DNA from: Pseudomonadota bacterium | GTDB taxonomy: Bacteria > Pseudomonadota > Gammaproteobacteria > Steroidobacterales > JBCBZW01 | Direction: 5' to 3' | Length of the DNA: 64,000 nt | NCBI GenBank assembly: GCA_039193195.1 | Contig: JBCCWS010000027.1 | Location: 1-64,000, forward strand | Shown here: piece after piece, positions 1 to 8,469 of the stretch | Layout: each line of letters opens with the position of its first letter | Numbering within the stretch: position 1 is the stretch's first letter | Made by a program: the position numbers and the translations under genes | Notes under the pieces: generated by a model | The model's input: only the letters and a program-made list of their open reading frames with translations | Databases searched by the model: none | Told to the model about the DNA's origin: nothing

Positions 1-1
1 C

Positions 2-1012
2 CCTGCGCTGCATGCGCGCTGGGGCTTTTGGACCTGGGGGGGGGCGGATAACACCGGGGGTGATGGTCGCGGGGCGCGCGCCGTCCGGCGCCCCGGCCCG
101 GACGCCGACTTCTTCGATCTCAAGCTGCCCCGCGAGACCGCCGCGTACGTGCCGCGCCTGCTGGCCTTCGCCGCCATCGCCGCCGATCCGAACGGCTACG
201 AGGTGGCCTTACCCTTCGAAGGCATCCCGGCCGACGCCGTTGCGACGGCGAGCGTTGAGACCGGGGGGCAGATCGACGTGGCCCGCGCCGCGGACGCGGT
301 AGGCCTCACGGTGGATGAGCTCTACGCCCTGAACCCGGCTCTCAATCAGTGGGCGACCCACCCGGACGGCCCGCACCGGCTGATCGTCCCCGCCGATCGC
401 GCCGACGCGGCCCAGGCGGCACTCACCGCGATCCCGGAGGATCAGCGCGTCGCCTGGAGCCGCCATCGGATCCGCCCAAACCAAACCTTAGGTGGTATCG
501 CCCTGGCGTACGACACGGACGTCGCCACGCTCAAGCGCATCAACCAACTCTCCAGCTCACGCATTCGCGCGGGGGATCACCTGCTGATCCCGACCTCAAG
601 CTTGGCCGCTGAGGACTACCCGACCCCCGCGCGCACGCGGGCGGCGAGCGGCGGCGCCGTGCACGTGGTGCAAGCCGGTGAGTCCCTCTGGACCATCGCC
701 CGTGACTACGACGTCTCCACCCGCACGCTCATGCGGCTGAACCACGTGGGGCCGAAGGACTACCTGCAGATCGGCCAGAAGATTATCGTGCCCCAAGGCG
801 ACACCGATGCCTCAGGCGCGCGCAGCCGAAGCGCTACCGTGCGCACCGTGACCTATCGGGTCCGTTCGGGAGACTCGCTAGGGGCGATCGCGGCGAAGTT
901 CAACGTGTCGGTGAACAAGATCGCCGGGTGGAACGGTATCGCGCGAGATGCCCTGATTCACCCGGGCCAGGCCTTGGTGCTACACGTGGATGTGACCGCC
1001 TCACGCACCTGA
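2..1012 (+). CDS. mltD: Lytic murein transglycosylase D, C-terminal part (5' truncated)
   Basis: This is the C-terminal part of a membrane-bound lytic transglycosylase of the MltD type, which cleaves peptidoglycan in the periplasm. The reading frame is open from base 2. From about base 101 it reads DFFDLKLPRETAAYVPRLLA, the typical end of the MltD catalytic region. Three LysM modules follow, near 445-600, 655-800 and 845-1000 (for example 'VQAGESLWTIARDYDVSTR' and 'VRSGDSLGAIAAKFNVS'). These bind glycan strands. The catalytic SLT domain lies upstream of the window. Bases 1-60 include a run of nine G and do not translate into recognisable MltD sequence, so they may be poor-quality contig-end sequence. 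The gene stands alone and is followed by a terminator. Confidence 0.88.
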   Translation, partial: PALHARWGFWTWGGADNTGGDGRGARAVRRPGPDADFFDLKLPRETAAYVPRLLAFAAIAADPNGYEVALPFEGIPADAVATASVETGGQIDVARAADAVGLTVDELYALNPALNQWATHPDGPHRLIVPADRADAAQAALTAIPEDQRVAWSRHRIRPNQTLGGIALAYDTDVATLKRINQLSSSRIRAGDHLLIPTSSLAAEDYPTPARTRAASGGAVHVVQAGESLWTIARDYDVSTRTLMRLNHVGPKDYLQIGQKIIVPQGDTDASGARSRSATVRTVTYRVRSGDSLGAIAAKFNVSVNKIAGWNGIARDALIHPGQALVLHVDVTASRT

Positions 1013-1084
1013 GCGCTGCGGCGCTCATCCCCAAGGCCGGCACGATTCGACGCCGCTCCGCCGTATTCTGAGCACCAGCGCTCG

Positions 1085-1108
1085 AATCCCCGTTCCTCGG
1101 GATTTTTT
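1085..1108 (+). terminator. Rho-independent terminator after mltD
   Basis: AATCCC pairs with GGGATT around a short C-rich loop, and the stem runs straight into six T residues. It lies 73 bp after the mltD stop codon and before the next gene on the same strand. Confidence 0.65.
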
Positions 1109-1181
1109 CGAGACCCGAGCAGCTTCTATCAGCGCACCACCTCAGGCAAGGTCCGGAGCCTCGCCCGGAGGAGGTCTTGGG

Positions 1182-3329
1182 ATGGGCACGTTTCTGATGA
1201 TCGTCGCCGCGGTGGTACTGGTTCTCGCTGTCGGCGGCGGCACTGCGCTGTGGTTCGCACGGCGTTGGCTGGCACGCAAGGTGGGGGACTGGAGCGTGGC
1301 CTGTGAACTGGTCGATGTGACGGTCAATCGCCCCGCCCGCCTGAAGCTGCAACCTTACGTCGGTAGCGGCCCCACCGCGAATCCAGCCTTCGAAGCACGC
1401 GAGCGCACGTTGCGAACCCTCGGCTTCTTCACGCTCGGCGACTACGAGAGCGAGTCCTACGAGCTGCCGATCCTGCGCGCCATGCACCACCCGGAAAAGC
1501 GTATCGGCGCCGCCCTGATCCTCCACGAGGGCGGTTGCCATCTGGAGTGCTTTGCGGTGACCACCGATGACCGAGTGCTGGCGATAGGCACCGGCCCCAC
1601 GCCTGCGGCGCAAACCGAACGCCTGCGCTGGACTGTACTCCCATCGCTCACACCAGAACAAGCGTTAGCGCATCTGGAAGATGCCCTTGCAGACACCTCG
1701 CCACGAGCGATGGATGGCTGGCTCTTTCGCGCGGCCTACGAGCAAGCCTACGCCGCCCGGATGGACGGCCTGCTCGCGCGCGCCCCGTCGCGCAAAGCGC
1801 TCGAGAAGCGGGGCCGAGAGCGCCGCCCGCCCGCGACTCCGGCGCAAATCGAACTGGCTGCTAGCAGTGAACACTCGGCGTGGCTCGACCAGGTGGAGGA
1901 AGCCGCTCTCGATCGCTTCCGTCGCGCCAGCCGACTCGACGCGGTCACCTGGGACCGCATCGGCGATGACCTCCACGTGGTCCACGATCGACTGCCGGAA
2001 GATCGCCTGCACGACATGCTGGTCATGGACGATGCGAGCGAACTGGTGTTCTCCCAATGCCTGGCCCAGGAGCTGCGCGGCAAACGGCTCTACCAGGAGG
2101 TGTTGGGGCGCCTGCCCGGCACCAGCCGTCGGCGCCAGCGCCTCGGCGAGGTCCGCTATCCCTTGCCGGCGGTGATCTACGGGATCGACCCGGAGCTCGC
2201 CGACGCGGAGTCGTCCGCGCAAGGTTACGAATACGTTTATCAGGCGGTCGATCCCAAGCGCGGCGATGTGCGCGGCAAGCTCATGGCCACCAGTACCGTC
2301 GATGCCAAGCGTCAGCTGCAGCAGATGGGCCTCATGGACTCGAAGATCGTCGTCGACCCGACCATCGATGGCGGCCAACTACAGGTCGATGACGCGGGCC
2401 TCGACGTTTACCTACGAAGCATGACCGGCGGCTGGTGGCAGAACTTGGTTCTGATGATCAGGGGCAATTGGCTGCTCTGGCTGCCGCCGCTGCTCCTCGT
2501 GGCCTGGGTGCTGAGCGATGGGCCGCCGTACGGCTGGGGAGACTACGCGGCCTTCACCTACCTGAGCCTCGCCGTACTCGGCGTGGCGTACCACCTGTTG
2601 CCGGCGCTCGCCTACGATGGGTTGATTCGCGCCCGCAACGGCGAACGCTGGCGGACGGCATCGGCGCTGCTGCGCATCTGCCAATCTCGCGCCGACGCGC
2701 GCGATGCCTACTACCGCCATCAGCTGGAGCTCGAACACAGCAAGCTCCTCGCCGGCCAGGGCGACGTAGACGCTGCCCTAGCGCACTGGAAAACCTTCGA
2801 AGACCACATCTCAGCGCCCGACTACGTCAACGGCCTGGCGGCGCTGTACAGCGCTGCGGGGGACTGGCCGAGGGTGATCGCAGCTCAGCGCCGCGCGATC
2901 GACCTGGCCCCGGACCCAGCCCCGATGCGCGTCGACCTGGCGATGTCCCTCGCCCGCTACACCGACGAGGTGGATGAGGCGGAGACGTTGCTGAGCGGCC
3001 TGCATCCCGACGGGCTCAGCGAGTTAGTGCTCGGTGGTTTCATGTACGCCCGTGGCTTGATCGCCCTCAAGCGCGGTCAGCTTCAGATCGCCGAACGTCA
3101 GCTGGCGCAGACCATCGAACAGGTGAAGCAGTACGAGGCCGGGCCTGCGGTCGCGCCCTGGGGCACGGAGGTGCGCGCGTTCCTGGCGCTGACGTGGAAG
3201 CGCGCGGGCAAGCTAGACGCCGCCTCCTCCCTGTGGGCAGCGATCGAGGCGAGGTTGCGCCACAACCCGATCGCGACGCGCCTGGCGGAGGAATACCGCG
3301 CCGCGACGCCCGAACAGAGCGCCGCCTGA
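1182..3329 (+). CDS. Membrane-anchored TPR protein with a GspF-N-like segment
   Basis: I do not recognise a named family for this 715-residue protein. It starts with a single membrane anchor (residues 4-24), followed by a soluble region of about 320 residues. The segment near residues 347-385 (Y.Y.A.D..G..RGKL.A....A...L...GL) has the spacing of the N-terminal cytoplasmic domain of type II secretion / type IV pilus inner-membrane proteins (GspF/PilC). Two transmembrane helices follow near 425-475, then TPR-like helices to the C-terminus. A GGAGGAGG-type ribosome site precedes the ATG. The gene now converges on a remnant of a histidine kinase 3' end. An assembly or scaffold role is inference only. 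Confidence 0.75.
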   Translation: MGTFLMIVAAVVLVLAVGGGTALWFARRWLARKVGDWSVACELVDVTVNRPARLKLQPYVGSGPTANPAFEARERTLRTLGFFTLGDYESESYELPILRAMHHPEKRIGAALILHEGGCHLECFAVTTDDRVLAIGTGPTPAAQTERLRWTVLPSLTPEQALAHLEDALADTSPRAMDGWLFRAAYEQAYAARMDGLLARAPSRKALEKRGRERRPPATPAQIELAASSEHSAWLDQVEEAALDRFRRASRLDAVTWDRIGDDLHVVHDRLPEDRLHDMLVMDDASELVFSQCLAQELRGKRLYQEVLGRLPGTSRRRQRLGEVRYPLPAVIYGIDPELADAESSAQGYEYVYQAVDPKRGDVRGKLMATSTVDAKRQLQQMGLMDSKIVVDPTIDGGQLQVDDAGLDVYLRSMTGGWWQNLVLMIRGNWLLWLPPLLLVAWVLSDGPPYGWGDYAAFTYLSLAVLGVAYHLLPALAYDGLIRARNGERWRTASALLRICQSRADARDAYYRHQLELEHSKLLAGQGDVDAALAHWKTFEDHISAPDYVNGLAALYSAAGDWPRVIAAQRRAIDLAPDPAPMRVDLAMSLARYTDEVDEAETLLSGLHPDGLSELVLGGFMYARGLIALKRGQLQIAERQLAQTIEQVKQYEAGPAVAPWGTEVRAFLALTWKRAGKLDAASSLWAAIEARLRHNPIATRLAEEYRAATPEQSAA

Positions 3330-3330
3330 G

Positions 3331-3457
3331 CGCGAGGCGGAAGAACCGTAGCGTCACCCGGGCGCCGCCGAGGTCCGCCGCTTGGCCGATGTCCACGGCG
3401 CCGCCGTGCGCCAACATTACCTGGCGGGTGAGCGCGAGGTCCACGCCCGTGCCCTGA
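3331..3457 (-). pseudogene. Remnant of a histidine kinase 3' end
   Basis: On the minus strand this stretch translates to 'LALTRQVMLAHGGAVDIG' followed by QAADLGGARVTLRF. It matches the last 35 or so residues of the intact kinase at 8470-9822, which has KAADFGGARVTLRF. The two copies align without gaps at an offset of 5130 bp over about 127 bp, with 13 differences by eye. The stop codon (TAG in the intact gene) is TTC here. No kinase sequence continues upstream of the match. It is either a partial duplication or the stub of a deleted paralogue. Confidence 0.85.
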
Positions 3458-3531
3458 GGTCTCCCATGGGACGGTAGGGTGAGGCGTCTCCAGGGCTTTT
3501 GCTCGTTAGTAAGGTCAGGGCGAGACCTCGA

Positions 3532-5607
3532 TCACTCGAGGGGCCCGCGCAGTTGAATCAGGAGCTCGTCGCCAGGCGCCACGGGCAAGCCCGCATCAAT
3601 GCAGTCCCACGCCCCAGTCGGCCCCAGGGGGGCGCTGATCCGAGCACCCGTGGAACGATTCCGACAGTCGACGTTGGCCCCGGCATAGCCCTGGGTAAGA
3701 CCCCCTGCGATCCCCGTGTCGCCCGCTTGCCCCAAAAGCACCAGCAACACCTGATCGTCAGACGATGCGAGCAGGCCGCTCCTCAGGCAATCCACCTCGG
3801 ACTCGAAATCGCTGCCCGGGAAGAGAACACGAATAGGCTCACCCGGCGCAGTCAGGTTGAGACACACGGCCAGGCGCAGATCGATACCGCTCACCGATGT
3901 GCCAGCGCTCAGGGAGGGTTGCCCGTACAGGAGGTAGGCCTCGCCCACATCGCGATCACCGTCGCGCTGGGCACCACTTGCGCCGATGAGCAGGTCCCCC
4001 ACGCCGTCGCCATTGGCGTCGCCCGCGGCGGCGATACGTCGAGCGGCGAAGTCCCCAGCGTCGATGCCATCGACGACCAGGCCCAGGGAGCCATCGCCAC
4101 CGAATGCCGGGCGAAGGGCCCCTAGCGCAAGCGTTGGCCTACCCAAGGGTCTGCCTCCATAGACCACGTAGGCCAGTCCCGTCTGCTCGCCCTCGGTATT
4201 CAGCCCTTCGGCTGTGCCGATCACGACGTCCTGGTGGCCGTCGCCATTGATATCGACGCTGGCAGGGGGAAATCCGACCCGTTCACCGGGAAGCCCTACC
4301 AACGCGACACCATCCGCTCCATCACCGCTGACGATGTCCGCCAGCTCCTTTCTTGCTACGCCGGCCAGGGAGGCCCCATAGGCCACGATGAGCTGCCCAC
4401 CGGCGCCCGCCTCATCCTCGCCGATGAGCACGTCGGTCACGCCGTCACCATCGAAGTCTGCAAAGCCCACAGACTGACCACTGCTTGCGCCGGCGACGCT
4501 GCCGTTGAACACGATGCCGCGGGAGCCGTCACCACCGTTGGCCGGATCAAGATCCGTCAGCGCTAACTCAGGCGGGAGTGGATCACTGGATCCGAACAAC
4601 AAATAGCTCTGGCCGGCGCCCTCAGCATCATCCACATCGGTGTTAGGCGAGCCAATGAGCAGGTCCATCAGGCCGTCGCCATTCCAGTCCGTCTGCTCGA
4701 GGCCACGGCCCGCGCCGCCCCCGTTGACACTGTTGCCATTGAGCACAACGCCCACACTACCGTCACCGCCCTCGGCGACAAGCAGGGTGTTGAGATCGAG
4801 GCGCGGCGAAAAAGCACCGTCGTCACGACCGAAGAACACGAAGATCCGACCGACACCAAAGCGGATGTCGACGGTAGCGCCCACCGCGGACACGGCCACA
4901 TCGTCGATTCCGTCACCGTTGAAATCGCCGCCGCCGGTCGCATCCACGCCAACGTCCGTAAAGTCCTCATAGCTGCTCAGGACAAACCCCCGGCTGCCGT
5001 CGCCGCCGAGCGCAGGAAGCAAGTCGCGCAGCTCGAACTCGACGCCGAGGTTCTGTGCGGGACCGAAGACGACATAAGCCTCGCCCGCCTGACGCGCGCC
5101 AAATGGCTGCGCCGCGCGCGAGGTCACGATGAGATCGACGAACCCATCAGCATTGACGTCACCGATGCGCTTGACGACGTCGCCGACACCCACGTTCTCA
5201 CCGAGCCCATTGAGGACGACGCCCGCGCTCCCGTCGCCACCTGCGTCGGCGTGCAGAGAGGCGAGTGTGAGCTCAGCTGGAAACCCGCTGGGCGTGCCGT
5301 ACACGAGGTACACGCGGCCAGCATTCGGGCGATTATCCAGGTCAGCGCTGCTCGCTACGATGGCGAAGTCGTCGAGATCATCGCCGTTGATGTCGCCAAG
5401 GCCTCGAACGTAGGAGCCCGCGGAGTCAGCGACGGCCTCCCCAGAGAAGACCGTACCCTCGCTGCCGTCGCCACCGTTCTCTTCCAGTAGGTCAGCGAGA
5501 TCGTAAGTCGCTTCGAAGGCCCCCGCGACGGAAGCGCCAGCTAGACACGCTATCAACGCGATCCGTGCCCGGAAGGACCGATCCCCTCTACATAACGTCG
5601 AGTGCAT
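3532..5607 (-). CDS. Secreted FG-GAP seven-bladed beta-propeller protein with cysteine-pair C-terminal repeats
   Basis: This is an exported integrin-alpha-like protein. The chosen ATG has GGAG nine bases upstream and gives a clean signal peptide (RIALIACLAGASVAGA); the open frame extends further upstream without a ribosome site. Seven FG-GAP blades follow, each with a calcium-loop motif of the D.NGDG..D type (GDINGDDLDDF, GDVNADGFVDL, GDFNGDGIDDV, TDWNGDGLMDL, ADFDGDGVTDV, VDINGDGHQDV, GDANGDGVGDL). Each propeller blade also carries a GGDGS.G motif. The C-terminus has two units of about 45 residues, each with one cysteine pair. FG-GAP propellers bind calcium and mediate surface contacts; the partner is unknown. 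It is divergent from a paralogue starting at 5934. Confidence 0.9.
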   Translation of the reverse strand: MHSTLCRGDRSFRARIALIACLAGASVAGAFEATYDLADLLEENGGDGSEGTVFSGEAVADSAGSYVRGLGDINGDDLDDFAIVASSADLDNRPNAGRVYLVYGTPSGFPAELTLASLHADAGGDGSAGVVLNGLGENVGVGDVVKRIGDVNADGFVDLIVTSRAAQPFGARQAGEAYVVFGPAQNLGVEFELRDLLPALGGDGSRGFVLSSYEDFTDVGVDATGGGDFNGDGIDDVAVSAVGATVDIRFGVGRIFVFFGRDDGAFSPRLDLNTLLVAEGGDGSVGVVLNGNSVNGGGAGRGLEQTDWNGDGLMDLLIGSPNTDVDDAEGAGQSYLLFGSSDPLPPELALTDLDPANGGDGSRGIVFNGSVAGASSGQSVGFADFDGDGVTDVLIGEDEAGAGGQLIVAYGASLAGVARKELADIVSGDGADGVALVGLPGERVGFPPASVDINGDGHQDVVIGTAEGLNTEGEQTGLAYVVYGGRPLGRPTLALGALRPAFGGDGSLGLVVDGIDAGDFAARRIAAAGDANGDGVGDLLIGASGAQRDGDRDVGEAYLLYGQPSLSAGTSVSGIDLRLAVCLNLTAPGEPIRVLFPGSDFESEVDCLRSGLLASSDDQVLLVLLGQAGDTGIAGGLTQGYAGANVDCRNRSTGARISAPLGPTGAWDCIDAGLPVAPGDELLIQLRGPLE

Positions 5608-5933
5608 CCTGCAACTCCATGACCAACATCCACAGAATAGTACGGACATCGAACGAAATAACGAACATCGGCCCTTGGCGCTAAAGGCATCGAGTGGGGC
5701 TGGCGCGAGTGGAGCTCGCCTAGCGGGTCGGTCTTCCAAGAGCAGAAACCGAGCGCGTGGATCTGCTCTGCGTTGCAATCGTCAGCTAGCGAATGACTTC
5801 GGTCCGCTGAAGCACATGACTGCCAAGGGGATGGCTATTGCATGTGGCATACTGCGGGCTGAGACCTCGGGGCGTCGAAGCGCTCCCGACCCGACGCAGT
5901 GGATCGCGACCGGCGATCGCCAGGAGGCCACCG
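5608..5933. promoter_or_regulatory. Divergent intergenic region between two FG-GAP genes
   Basis: This 326-bp gap separates two oppositely transcribed FG-GAP genes and must hold both promoters. I see no convincing consensus promoter or operator by eye. The open frames that enter it from both sides lack ribosome sites at their upstream starts. Confidence 0.4.
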
Positions 5934-8393
5934 ATGCTTATTCTCATTCCCCGAATCTGCTCGCCCGCGCCCGCACTGACACCCGGCTTGCGCTGCGCTC
6001 TCATCGCTTCGGTCGGCGCCGCCGCATCGGCTCAGGCAGCCACCGGATTCTCTGCCGAGTTGGCCATCGATGACCTGTTCGAAAGCGAAGGCGGCAACGG
6101 GTCGCTCGGCTTCGTGCTGCAAGGGCTGGAGGGCGTATCGTCAGTGTCCTGCGCGGGTGATATCAACGGCGATGGTCGCGAGGATCTGCTCCTTGGCCGT
6201 TCCGACGTCTTCGAAGAGCGCGTGAGCATCGTCTTCGGCCCGGCGGAGCCCTTTCCCCCCGAGGTCGATGTGGCGACGCTCACCGCGGACGGGAGCGAGG
6301 GATTCACGGTGTTCGGCGCCGCGAACGGCCAGGAGACCGGGAACTCGGTGAGCGCGGTGGGCGATGTCAATGGCGACGGCCTCGATGACATCCTGATCGG
6401 TGCTCGCCTGGCGACCGGGGAGAACGGCGTCACCCGGGGTGGGCAGGTCTACCTGATCCTCGGCAGCACCGAGCCCTTTGCCCCCACCTTCGATGCCGCG
6501 GAGCTGTTCGTAAGCGGCGGCGGGGACGGCAGTCGGGGCACGGTGTTCCTGGGCGCCGATTCGGTGGACCTGGCCGGCCGCGACGTGCGCGGGGCAGGCG
6601 ACATCAACGGTGACGGGGTCAACGATTTTCTGATCAGTGCAATCCTCGCGGATCTCGGTGAGGACTTCACTGAGCGAGCAGCGGGGGAGACCTATCTGAT
6701 CTACGGCAACCCTGATGGCTTCCCCGCAGAGGTGCCGCTGAGCAGTCTCTTCTCCGGGAACGGCGGGGACGGCTCCATCGGCACGGTGCTGTTCGGGGCG
6801 GCCGGTGGCGATGAGTCGGGAAACTCCGTCGGCGCGGCCGGCGACGTGAACGGTGATGGTATCGATGACATCATCATCGGTGCTGCTCGCCACGGGGACG
6901 AGGAACTCGAGGGCGTTGGGCAGGCCTACGTCGTCTACGGGCGTCTCGGCGGCCTGGCAGCGGAGGTTCACCTGGCGGACCTCCTGACCGAGAGCGGTGC
7001 AGATGGCAGCCTCGGATTCGCGATCAACGGATTGAACCCGGGTGAGCGCTGGGCGACCAGTGTGGGGGGAGGCGCCGACCTCAACGCGGATGGCTTGGAC
7101 GATGTCTTTCTGAGTGCTTTCGACGGCGAAGGGGACACGTCCGGTGATGTGGCCGTCGTGTTCGGTCGTGATAGCGGCTTGCCCCCCGAGATCGACCTTG
7201 CCGATCTGCTCGTAACCAACGGCGGTGATGGCAGCGAGGGCTTCGTACTGCTGGGCGTTCCCGCCGACCCCAGGCTCGCGGAGGACGATGTGCTCGCCTT
7301 CGGTGATCTCAATGGCGATGGGATCGATGATCTGATCCTCGGCGCCCCCGACGCGGATGCGGCCAGCGGCCTCGCCTTCATCATCTACGGGCGCCCGCCG
7401 GGTACCCCCTTCGCGGCGGAACTCGAACTACTCTCCTTGCGGGTGAACCAGGGCGGAGATGGCACGCAAGCGCTGGTGGTCGACGGGGCCGGCGTATCCA
7501 GTGGTCGCTTCGGCCAGTCGCTGGCGGCACTCGCGGACTTCAACGGTGATGGTATCAACGACCTCCTGGCGGGCAGCCTCAACCGCGAGCAAGCCTATGT
7601 GGTGTATGGGCAGGCAGGCCTCGATCCGCGGGCCCGCGTCGTCGGCATCGACACGCGCACCTTTGCATGCCGCAACACGAGTACCGGCCAGACCGTCAGC
7701 GGGACATCACCCGACGTGGCGCTGGATGAGTCATTCGCTTGCCTGGAGCTGGGGCTCGCCTTCAGCGAAGGCGACCAGCTCATCCTCCAGGCGGATGGCG
7801 TGAAGTTCTCGGATCCGGGCCTGAGCGGTGAGGCCTCCGATCTGGCGCCTGAAGCGCTGGTGACGTGCACGAACCTCACCACCGGGCAGGTGGGAACGGT
7901 CCGCGTGCTGGCCAACGCCTGGGATTGCGGTAACGCGGGGTTTCAACTCGATCCTGGGGAGGAGGCGCGCGTACGCATTCAGGGGGTGGTGGCGCCCGAC
8001 GCACCACCGGAGCGGGTGCTCACGCTTGCGGTGTCCGGGGTGGATACGCGCTCAGGCGCTTGCAGGAACATGACCGATCCGCAGACCGTCACCACCGTGT
8101 TGCCTGATTTTGCCCTCGAGGAAACCGTCGACTGCATAGCGCTTGGCCTGACGGCGACAGCAGGGGACTCGGTGACGATGCAGGCGAAGGGGCGCAACTT
8201 CGGAAGCAGCTTCAATGCCGAATTCATCGGCTTGGCGGATAATCTGGTGTTCCGCTGTGAGAACCTCACGACGGGACAGTTCTTCACCCTCGATCTGGAG
8301 GACGTAGCGTCGCGAGTGGACTGCGCGGGCCTGGGCCTTGAGATCGCGGACCAGGATGATGTGGCGTTCACCATCCGCGGAACGGTGCCCTGA
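5934..8393 (+). CDS. Secreted FG-GAP seven-bladed beta-propeller protein with four cysteine-pair C-terminal repeats
   Basis: This is a paralogue of the divergent gene at 3532-5607. AGGAGG lies eight bases before the chosen ATG, giving MLILIPRIC and a signal peptide that ends near ASAQA. Seven FG-GAP blades carry the motifs GDINGDGRED, GDVNGDGLDD, GDINGDGVND, GDVNGDGIDD, ADLNADGLDD, GDLNGDGIDD and ADFNGDGIND. The C-terminal 230 or so residues hold four units of about 45 residues. Their pattern is a first cysteine (C.N.TTGQ), then a second cysteine 20-25 residues later in DC..LGL, then GD and a final G. This tail does not match a domain I know. Export and calcium binding are family knowledge; adhesion is inference. 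Confidence 0.9.
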   Translation: MLILIPRICSPAPALTPGLRCALIASVGAAASAQAATGFSAELAIDDLFESEGGNGSLGFVLQGLEGVSSVSCAGDINGDGREDLLLGRSDVFEERVSIVFGPAEPFPPEVDVATLTADGSEGFTVFGAANGQETGNSVSAVGDVNGDGLDDILIGARLATGENGVTRGGQVYLILGSTEPFAPTFDAAELFVSGGGDGSRGTVFLGADSVDLAGRDVRGAGDINGDGVNDFLISAILADLGEDFTERAAGETYLIYGNPDGFPAEVPLSSLFSGNGGDGSIGTVLFGAAGGDESGNSVGAAGDVNGDGIDDIIIGAARHGDEELEGVGQAYVVYGRLGGLAAEVHLADLLTESGADGSLGFAINGLNPGERWATSVGGGADLNADGLDDVFLSAFDGEGDTSGDVAVVFGRDSGLPPEIDLADLLVTNGGDGSEGFVLLGVPADPRLAEDDVLAFGDLNGDGIDDLILGAPDADAASGLAFIIYGRPPGTPFAAELELLSLRVNQGGDGTQALVVDGAGVSSGRFGQSLAALADFNGDGINDLLAGSLNREQAYVVYGQAGLDPRARVVGIDTRTFACRNTSTGQTVSGTSPDVALDESFACLELGLAFSEGDQLILQADGVKFSDPGLSGEASDLAPEALVTCTNLTTGQVGTVRVLANAWDCGNAGFQLDPGEEARVRIQGVVAPDAPPERVLTLAVSGVDTRSGACRNMTDPQTVTTVLPDFALEETVDCIALGLTATAGDSVTMQAKGRNFGSSFNAEFIGLADNLVFRCENLTTGQFFTLDLEDVASRVDCAGLGLEIADQDDVAFTIRGTVP

Positions 8394-8469
8394 GGCACCG
8401 GCCGCAGGAGTACGTCGAAACCTGGGCGCGGCGGCGCCGACGCGTCAGCGACCGCTTGGGCGCGAGACG

